From the NCBI GenBank assembly GCA_003445035.1, contig DLVV01000124.1, positions 1 to 12,029 on the forward strand: a stretch of DNA of 12,029 nucleotides, given 5' to 3'. Positions 7,463-12,029 of this stretch are shown piece by piece. Under the pieces are notes generated by a model. The model was not told the origin of the DNA, did no database searches, and was given only the letters and a program-made list of their open reading frames with translations. The DNA comes from Planctomycetaceae bacterium. GTDB taxonomy: Bacteria; Planctomycetota; Planctomycetia; Planctomycetales; Planctomycetaceae. The position numbers were made by a program, and so were the translations under genes. Within the stretch, counting starts at the first letter, position 1; each line of letters begins with the position of its first letter.

Positions 7463-8445
7463 CCGGAGTCCCGTTGGCCGGCGGCGTGGACGAGTCGTCG
7501 GCAGTGTGAGGCCGAGGCGGTCGCCAAACCGTCGATGTTGTATCCGCCTTCCAGGACGCTGACGAGTCGTCCTCCCGCGTGGCGATTGGCGATATCGACC
7601 AGCACGTCGGTCAATTCGGCGAAGTCGTTGTCGGTGAGTCGAAAGTGGCCCAGCGGATCGCCGATTCGAGAGTCGAAGCCGGCCGAGACCAGCACCAGTT
7701 CGGGTCGGAACTTGTCGGCGACCGTCCGGAGTTCCTCGGCGTAGGCCGGCAGGATCTTCTTACGATCCGTGCCGGCCGGGAAGGGACGATTCAACGTGCT
7801 GCCCAGGCCCTTGCCCGTTCCGGTTTCCTGCCTGGCTCCGGTGCCGGGATACCAGGGGGACTGGTGAGTGCTGAAGAAGAAGACGCTTTCGTCGTCATAG
7901 AAGATGTCCTGGGTGCCGTTGCCGTGGTGGACGTCCCAGTCGGCGATCAGCACGCGGCCGATCTTGTGATGGGACTGGGCGTGCCGGGCGGCGACGGCGA
8001 CGTTGTTGAAGATGCAGAAGCCCATGCCGCGATCGGGGGTGGCGTGGTGACCGGGCGGGCGGACGGTGCAGAACGCGTTGGCCGATCGCCCGGCCACGAT
8101 CTCGTCGACCGCCAGGCAGACCGCTCCACAGGCGCGTCGAGCCGCCTCGAGTGATGCACGACAGACGATCGTATCGCCGGTACTGAGCATGGCCATGCCG
8201 GCGTTGATCTCCCGTTGTACCAGCGCGACGTATTCGGCCTTGTGGGCTCGCCGGATCGTGGCATCGTCGGAGGCCGGAGGCTTCATCCTCCAGAGCCCCT
8301 TTGAGAACTCCGGAGCCGCCAGGGCGCGGGTGACCGCCACGTGCCGACGAATCGACTCGGGGTGCCCCTGCCCGGTGTCATGCGTCTGGAAGACCGGGTC
8401 GCTGACCAGCAGCGTCTGGTTCTTCGAACGAGGCGGCTGGGGCAT
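7459..8445 (-). CDS. Histone deacetylase family protein (zinc amidohydrolase)
   Basis: This 328-residue protein has the complete arginase/deacetylase-fold active site: RPPGHH with the catalytic His133-His134 pair, GFCIFNN (142-148), zinc ligands Asp171 and His173 in [10 protein letters not shown], a third zinc ligand Asp258 in SAGFDS, and the transition-state Tyr302 in LEGGYN. The [12 protein letters not shown] segment (192-203) is typical of bacterial class II-like deacetylases. Bacterial members remove acetyl or acyl groups from polyamines, proteins or small amides (AcuC-like, HDAH-like, polyamine deacetylases); the substrate here is unknown. No signal peptide is present, so it should be cytoplasmic. 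AGGAG sits 6 bases before the ATG. It lies 56 bases downstream of shc on the same strand and may be co-transcribed. All catalytic residues are intact, so activity is likely. Confidence 0.94.
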   Translation of the reverse strand: MPQPPRSKNQTLLVSDPVFQTHDTGQGHPESIRRHVAVTRALAAPEFSKGLWRMKPPASDDATIRRAHKAEYVALVQREINAGMAMLSTGDTIVCRASLEAARRACGAVCLAVDEIVAGRSANAFCTVRPPGHHATPDRGMGFCIFNNVAVAARHAQSHHKIGRVLIADWDVHHGNGTQDIFYDDESVFFFSTHQSPWYPGTGARQETGTGKGLGSTLNRPFPAGTDRKKILPAYAEELRTVADKFRPELVLVSAGFDSRIGDPLGHFRLTDNDFAELTDVLVDIANRHAGGRLVSVLEGGYNIDGLATASASHCRRLVHAAGQRDSG

Positions 8446-8460
8446 CGATCGCTCCTGTTT

Positions 8461-8496
8461 CCGGCGAGGCCGTGCCGCTTCCGAATCCGTCGCCGG
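8461..8496. repeat. Inverted repeat between shc and the deacetylase gene
   Basis: CCGGCGA (8461-8467) and TCGCCGG (8490-8496) form a perfect 7-bp inverted repeat with a 22-base loop that fills most of the shc-deacetylase gap. In a minus-strand transcript it would fold just before the deacetylase ribosome binding site. There is no T-run, so it looks more like an intercistronic stem, for RNA stability or partial attenuation, than a strong terminator. Confidence 0.35.
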
Positions 8497-8501
8497 TGAC
8501 G

Positions 8502-10652
8502 TCAGGCAGCCCGGCGATCAGTGAGGGCCACGCCATGTTGGCAACGAGCATACCGTCCGAGCGCCATCAGCGGAAAGGAGATCGGGTAGAGATGGTATCG
8601 GAGATAGAAGACACGCGGAAAACCGGTGCCCGTGAACCACTCCTCGGACCAACTGCCGTCAGGCAACTGGTGATCCAGCAGGTAGCCGATCCCGCGGGAA
8701 ACTTCGGGGCTGTCGGCTTCACCGGCGGCGATCAGTCCCAGCACCGCCCAGGCGGTCTGGGAAGCGGTGACCGGCCCGGTTCCTCTCAGCGTCGGATCGT
8801 CGTAGGACTGCGGCGTCTCCCCCCAGCCGCCGCAGGGTTGCTGGAATCGCTTGAGACGGTCGGCCGCTCGTCGGATCCTTGAGTCATTGAGCGGGATACC
8901 GATCGCTGTCAGGCCAAGCAGTGTCTGCCAGGTGCCATAGATGTAATTGACGCCCCAGCGACCGTACCAACTTCCGTCCGGTTCCTGTTCGTCCCAGAGA
9001 AAATCGGTGGCACGAATCACTGCCGGGTGAGTTTCCCCAACCCCGAGACCGCCAAGCATCTCGAGCACCCGGGCGGTGAGGTCGGCGGTGGGAGGGTCGA
9101 TCATCGCGTTGTGATCGGCGAAGGGGACGCGGGTGAGCAGTTCGCGAGTGTTGTCACGGTCGAAGGCGCCCCAGCCCCCGTTGCGGCTTTGCATTCCCAG
9201 CGTCCAGCGGGCTCCCCGGTGGATTGCTCCGAGTATCGGTCCCATCGATTCGACCGATTCGGCCGCGTGGATCGGGGAGCCGGTGCGGCCGCTGAGTACC
9301 GCGGCGATATCGGGGGCGTTTTCGTCTTCCATGCCGCAGTCCAGGAAGAAGTCGGCCGTCCAGGGCAGTTCCGGCAGGCAACGGGTCAGGGCCAGCACGA
9401 CCATCGCCGTGTCGTCGACGTCAGGATAGAACCGGTTGGCGAACTCGAAGTACCAGCCGCCCGGAGCCGCTCCCGGCTGACTTTTTGACCAGTCTCCCTG
9501 GTGAACGACTTCGCGATCGAGCAACCAGTCGACGGAGCGTCGCAGCGCGGGGTGTCCGGCCGGCAGTCCCGAGTCACGAAGCGCGATGGTGGCGATGGCG
9601 GTGTCCCAGACCGGCGAATGGCACGGCTGCAGTCGATCGGTTCCGTTTTCGCTGATCACGAGGTTTTCGAGTTGCTCGAGGGCCTGGACCAGGATCGGGG
9701 CGTCGTCGGAATATCCCAGGCACTTCAGCGCCACGACACTCCAGACCATGGGTGGAAAGATCGCACCCAGCCCGTCACTGTCGGCAAATCGTTCGATCAT
9801 CCAGTCGGCAGCCCGCCGGATGGCCGTGCCGCGAAACGGGGTCAGCTTCCATCTTTCGATGCCTTTCCAGGCGGCATCGAGCCGGGTGAAGATCCTGTTC
9901 CAGTTGATTCGGCCGGGAGATGTGAGTTCGTCGAGTTGTCCACTTTGCGGCATGGTCGTCGGCAGCGAGGCCGGTCCATGGAGAAACAGCTCGTCGATCT
10001 TCCATTCCGGAGGAGTGTCGATTCTCGGTCGGTGAGCCCACAACAGGCTCAGTGGGACAAAGATCGTCCGTGACCATGCCGACATCTCGTAGATGTTCAG
10101 CGGGCAGAACCGGGGTAGCAGTACCAGTTCGGGCGGAACGGCTGGGCATTGCCGGTAGTCGAGTATTCCCAGCAGTGCCAGGTAGTAGCGCGTGAAGCTG
10201 TTGATCCGTTCGGCACCGCCCGCACCGCAGATGGCCTGGCGAGCCCGGGTCATCCAGGGGGCGTCGGCAGCGTGACCGGCGATCTTCAGTGCCAGGTAGG
10301 CCTTGACCGAGGCGCTGATTTCCAGTGGGCCGCCGGGGAACAGCGACCAGCCGCCTCCGGGCTGTTGTTGAACCACCAGTTGCCTGGCCGCACGCTGGAT
10401 ACGTTCACCGGCCCATCCAGGAGCCGAACCATTGCTCTGCAGCCATGCCAGCAGCAGGATGTATTCCGACTGCAGGATCGAGTCTCCCTCGAGTTCTCCC
10501 ACCCAGTGGCCATCGGGATCCTGGCGAGCGAGCAGCCACTGCTGGGTGCGGTCGATGGCCGAACCGACGGCGTCGGCCGGCAGGGCCGCGGTCGAATGTC
10601 GTCGGCCCCGGTGAGCCACGAAGCGAGACCGTTCCGGTTGTTGGTCTGGCAT
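8502..10652 (-). CDS. shc: Squalene-hopene cyclase
   Basis: This 716-residue class II triterpene cyclase converts squalene to hopene (and usually hopanol), the first committed step to hopanoids, as a monotopic inner-membrane enzyme. The protonating motif DVDD is at 411-414 in the context [12 protein letters not shown]. Phe402 sits where Phe365 lies in the Alicyclobacillus enzyme, and Trp193 ([10 protein letters not shown]) matches its Trp169. Several QW-type repeats are visible, such as [46 protein letters not shown] and QLPDGSW. The end [22 protein letters not shown] is typical. Compared from memory with the Alicyclobacillus cyclase, about 40 extra residues lie between the DVDD helix and GMQS (roughly 425-468), along with an N-terminal extension of about 25 residues. 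No Shine-Dalgarno precedes the ATG, so a slightly later start is possible. Oxidosqualene cyclase is less likely because of the bacterial-type DVDD context. Confidence 0.96.
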   Translation of the reverse strand: MPDQQPERSRFVAHRGRRHSTAALPADAVGSAIDRTQQWLLARQDPDGHWVGELEGDSILQSEYILLLAWLQSNGSAPGWAGERIQRAARQLVVQQQPGGGWSLFPGGPLEISASVKAYLALKIAGHAADAPWMTRARQAICGAGGAERINSFTRYYLALLGILDYRQCPAVPPELVLLPRFCPLNIYEMSAWSRTIFVPLSLLWAHRPRIDTPPEWKIDELFLHGPASLPTTMPQSGQLDELTSPGRINWNRIFTRLDAAWKGIERWKLTPFRGTAIRRAADWMIERFADSDGLGAIFPPMVWSVVALKCLGYSDDAPILVQALEQLENLVISENGTDRLQPCHSPVWDTAIATIALRDSGLPAGHPALRRSVDWLLDREVVHQGDWSKSQPGAAPGGWYFEFANRFYPDVDDTAMVVLALTRCLPELPWTADFFLDCGMEDENAPDIAAVLSGRTGSPIHAAESVESMGPILGAIHRGARWTLGMQSRNGGWGAFDRDNTRELLTRVPFADHNAMIDPPTADLTARVLEMLGGLGVGETHPAVIRATDFLWDEQEPDGSWYGRWGVNYIYGTWQTLLGLTAIGIPLNDSRIRRAADRLKRFQQPCGGWGETPQSYDDPTLRGTGPVTASQTAWAVLGLIAAGEADSPEVSRGIGYLLDHQLPDGSWSEEWFTGTGFPRVFYLRYHLYPISFPLMALGRYARCQHGVALTDRRAA

Positions 10653-10708
10653 GGACGAATCCGAGAATTCGTTGAAGGACCCGGGTGAATCGGGCCGAAG
10701 AGTTCGAA

Positions 10709-10737
10709 TGGACGGGAATGTAGAGGTCGTCTAGATT
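10709..10737 (+). promoter_or_regulatory. Candidate promoter of the small gene
   Basis: TGGACG (10709-10714) and TAGATT (10732-10737) each match the sigma-70 hexamers at 4/6 positions with an ideal 17-base spacer. The start point would be near 10744, about 60 bases before the ATG at 10804. It overlaps the proposed opposite-strand shc promoter. Matches of this quality occur by chance, so the evidence is modest. Confidence 0.3.
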
Positions 10738-10745
10738 CCCGGCAA
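10717..10745 (-). promoter_or_regulatory. shc: Candidate promoter of shc
   Basis: On the minus strand TTGCCG (10745-10740) and TACATT (10722-10717) match -35 and -10 hexamers at 4/6 each with a 17-base spacer. This would give a leader of about 58 bases before the ATG at 10652. The two divergent candidate promoters interleave, so polymerase could occupy only one at a time. It is not independently supported. Confidence 0.3.
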
Positions 10746-10803
10746 GTTCAAATCGTGTCGGCGGGCGGAGCCCATCGATTCGTGCAGGAATGGAGGCCTC
10801 GGG

Positions 10804-11073
10804 ATGACAGGGTCGGTTACGGAATGTGAGGCGGGGCCGCAGTTCACATCGCGTGAGGTGATTGGGACGAGTTGGCCCAAGGCCGAGGTGGCCAGCCTTT
10901 CTGCCGAGCGACTTGCCGAGATGAGCGAGGGCGAATTGGTCGAGGTGATTCGCTCGGTGCATCAACCGCACCGCAGGTCCGATCTCAGGGGACCGTTGGC
11001 TGGATTGTCCCGGGAGCCACTCGTTCGGTTGGCTCGCCAGGCCCGCCGTTACTGCCGCACGCAGGGCTACTAG
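10804..11073 (+). CDS. Small protein of unknown function, divergent from shc
   Basis: This 89-residue protein is preceded by a near-ideal ribosome binding site, GGAGG (10792-10796), 7 bases before ATG, which is the main reason to believe it is real. There is no signal peptide or membrane segment. The first 30 residues look unstructured. Residues 31-53 (SLSAERLAEMSEGELVEVIR...) should form an acidic amphipathic helix, and 69-89 (SREPLVRLARQARRYCRTQGY) a strongly basic helix with one cysteine near the end. The acidic and basic helices could pair within or between subunits, or the basic tail could bind nucleic acid; both are inference. I do not recognise the family. It is transcribed away from shc and ends 24 bases before the opposing bioB stop. 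Other frames over this stretch lack start signals. Confidence 0.7.
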   Translation: MTGSVTECEAGPQFTSREVIGTSWPKAEVASLSAERLAEMSEGELVEVIRSVHQPHRRSDLRGPLAGLSREPLVRLARQARRYCRTQGY

Positions 11074-11082
11074 TCCGTCCGG

Positions 11083-11096
11083 CGACGTCTCCGTCG
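11083..11096. terminator. Short hairpin between converging genes
   Basis: CGACG and CGTCG, separated by TCTC, form a 5-bp stem with a 4-base loop (GAGA, a GNRA loop, when read on the minus strand). It fills the 24-bp gap between the stop codons of the small gene and bioB, so it could help end transcription from both sides. There is no T-run on either strand; a Rho-dependent or mixed end is equally possible. Confidence 0.22.
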
Positions 11097-11097
11097 G

Positions 11098-12029
11098 CTA
11101 ACCGGGTACGGTTTCGGGTGGCGTCGCGGTGCGGGCGACGACACGGAAGCCCAGGTCCTCGATCATCTGGTGGTCTTCCCCGGCGGGTTGACCGGCCGTG
11201 GTCAGGTAGTCGCTGACGAACAGCGAGTTGGCGGCGTAGAGACCCAGCGGCTGCAGGCTCCGCAGGTTCACCTCCCGTCCACCGGCGATCCGGATCTCGG
11301 TGGCTGGGTGAGCCAGGCGGAACAGCACCAGGACCCTGAGGCAAAACCGCGGGTCGAGATGGCTGGTGTCTTCCAGTGGTGTGCCATCGATCGGGTTGAG
11401 GAAATTGACCGGGATCGATTCGATCCCCAGTTCCTGCAGCTCTCCGCAGACGGCCACCACGTCGTGGAGTGTTTCTCCCATGCCGACGATCAGTCCACAG
11501 CAGAGTTCCAGGCCCTGGTCGCGACAGGCCTTCAGCGTGTCGAGCCGGTCCTGGTAGCTGTGGGTCGAGCAGATCTCGTCGTAGAATCCGCGGCTGGTGT
11601 TGAGGTTGTGATTGATCCGGTCGACTCCGGCCTGCTTGAGCTGTCCGGCCTGTTCGGGCGTGAGCAGGCCCAGGCAGCAGCAGATGTGGAGACCGGTGTC
11701 CTGCTTGATCCGACGAACCGCTTCGGCGACACCGTTGACATCGGCATCGCTGGGACCCCGCCCACTGGCGACAATGCAGTAGGTGCGGGCCTGATTCCGA
11801 GCCGCCTCGCGGGCTCCGGCGACCAGTTGCTCGGGACTCTTCAACCGGTAACGGTCGATCGGGGCATCCGAGACGGCCGACTGGGAGCAATAGCTGCAGT
11901 CTTCCGGACAGAGTCCACTCCTGGCGTTTTCGAGGTAATACAGCTGGACATCCATCCCGAAATGCTCGCGGCGGACCCGGAAGGCGGCGGCGAGCAGTTC
12001 GGGCAGAGAGGCGTCGTCGGATTCGAGGA
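11098..12029 (-). CDS. bioB: Biotin synthase, 5' end beyond the window
   Basis: This radical SAM enzyme inserts sulfur into dethiobiotin to form biotin, the last step of the pathway, in the cytoplasm. About 310 residues are visible. The frame stays open to the window edge and the residues before the first internal Met at 11955 (ELLAAAFRVRREHFG) match the usual BioB N-terminus, so that Met is not the start and perhaps 15-40 residues are missing. The radical SAM motif CPEDCSYC holds the [4Fe-4S] cysteines. The cysteines expected to bind the auxiliary [2Fe-2S] cluster are in TYCIVASGRGPS, LHICCCLG and ELCCGLIVGMGE, with the Arg ligand region in IRIAGGREVNLRS. The YCIVASGRGP and GLIVGMGET segments resemble the Gram-positive (Bacillus) type more than E. 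coli BioB. Extra cysteines next to two of the ligands are notable. It ends at 11098, 24 bases from the opposing small gene. Confidence 0.96.
   Translation of the reverse strand, partial: LESDDASLPELLAAAFRVRREHFGMDVQLYYLENARSGLCPEDCSYCSQSAVSDAPIDRYRLKSPEQLVAGAREAARNQARTYCIVASGRGPSDADVNGVAEAVRRIKQDTGLHICCCLGLLTPEQAGQLKQAGVDRINHNLNTSRGFYDEICSTHSYQDRLDTLKACRDQGLELCCGLIVGMGETLHDVVAVCGELQELGIESIPVNFLNPIDGTPLEDTSHLDPRFCLRVLVLFRLAHPATEIRIAGGREVNLRSLQPLGLYAANSLFVSDYLTTAGQPAGEDHQMIEDLGFRVVARTATPPETVPG

Noticed and set aside
10872..11216. 114-codon plus-strand frame overlapping the small gene and the bioB 3' end
   Set aside because: It has no ribosome binding site, overlaps two better-supported genes and has Arg/Pro/Ser-rich shadow composition.
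11953..11955. Internal Met as the bioB start
   Set aside because: The frame continues upstream with residues matching the normal BioB N-terminus, so the gene is truncated by the window rather than short.

Overview
The window is GC-rich, densely coded chromosomal DNA made almost entirely of recognisable metabolic and envelope genes. No mobile element, CRISPR array, rRNA or tRNA was seen. The gene set suggests a Gram-negative bacterium, most likely a planctomycete or a relative in the PVC group. The pointers are a very large AsmA-like envelope protein, a squalene-hopene cyclase with an internal insertion, an oxygen-dependent (HemY-type) oxidase directly behind hemE, and several starts with little or no Shine-Dalgarno sequence. 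This placement is inference from protein character, not from a marker gene.

Layout from left to right. At the left edge a possible minus-strand gene starts at 139 with a good ribosome binding site and runs out of the window. From 4801 down to 243 lies a minus-strand pair: a multi-spanning GT-C glycosyltransferase (GT39/PMT type), whose stop codon overlaps the start of a 1104-residue AsmA-like protein (ATGA overlap). A 181-bp divergent region (4802-4982) holds candidate promoters in both directions and two inverted repeats. From 4983 to 7462 on the plus strand run hemE (uroporphyrinogen decarboxylase) and a HemY-type FAD porphyrinogen oxidase, joined by a 4-base GTGA overlap. The oxidase converges on a minus-strand histone-deacetylase-family gene (7459-8445), and the two genes share one CTAG palindrome as their stop codons. 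Upstream of the deacetylase, 56 bp away and on the same strand, is the squalene-hopene cyclase gene shc (8502-10652). Divergent from shc is a small plus-strand gene (10804-11073) with a strong ribosome binding site and no recognised function. It converges on bioB (biotin synthase, minus strand), which is cut by the right edge of the window.

Functionally there are four blocks: envelope assembly or lipid transport with glycosylation (GT39 plus AsmA-like), tetrapyrrole synthesis (hemE-hemG), hopanoid formation with a deacetylase (shc-HDAC), and biotin synthesis (bioB). Nothing here clearly forms a new multi-gene system. The parts most worth a second look are the roughly 40-residue insertion in the hopene cyclase, the small unknown gene divergent from shc, the direct hemE-hemY coupling (which raises the question of a coproporphyrin-dependent haem route), and the palindrome-rich hemE/GT39 intergenic region.
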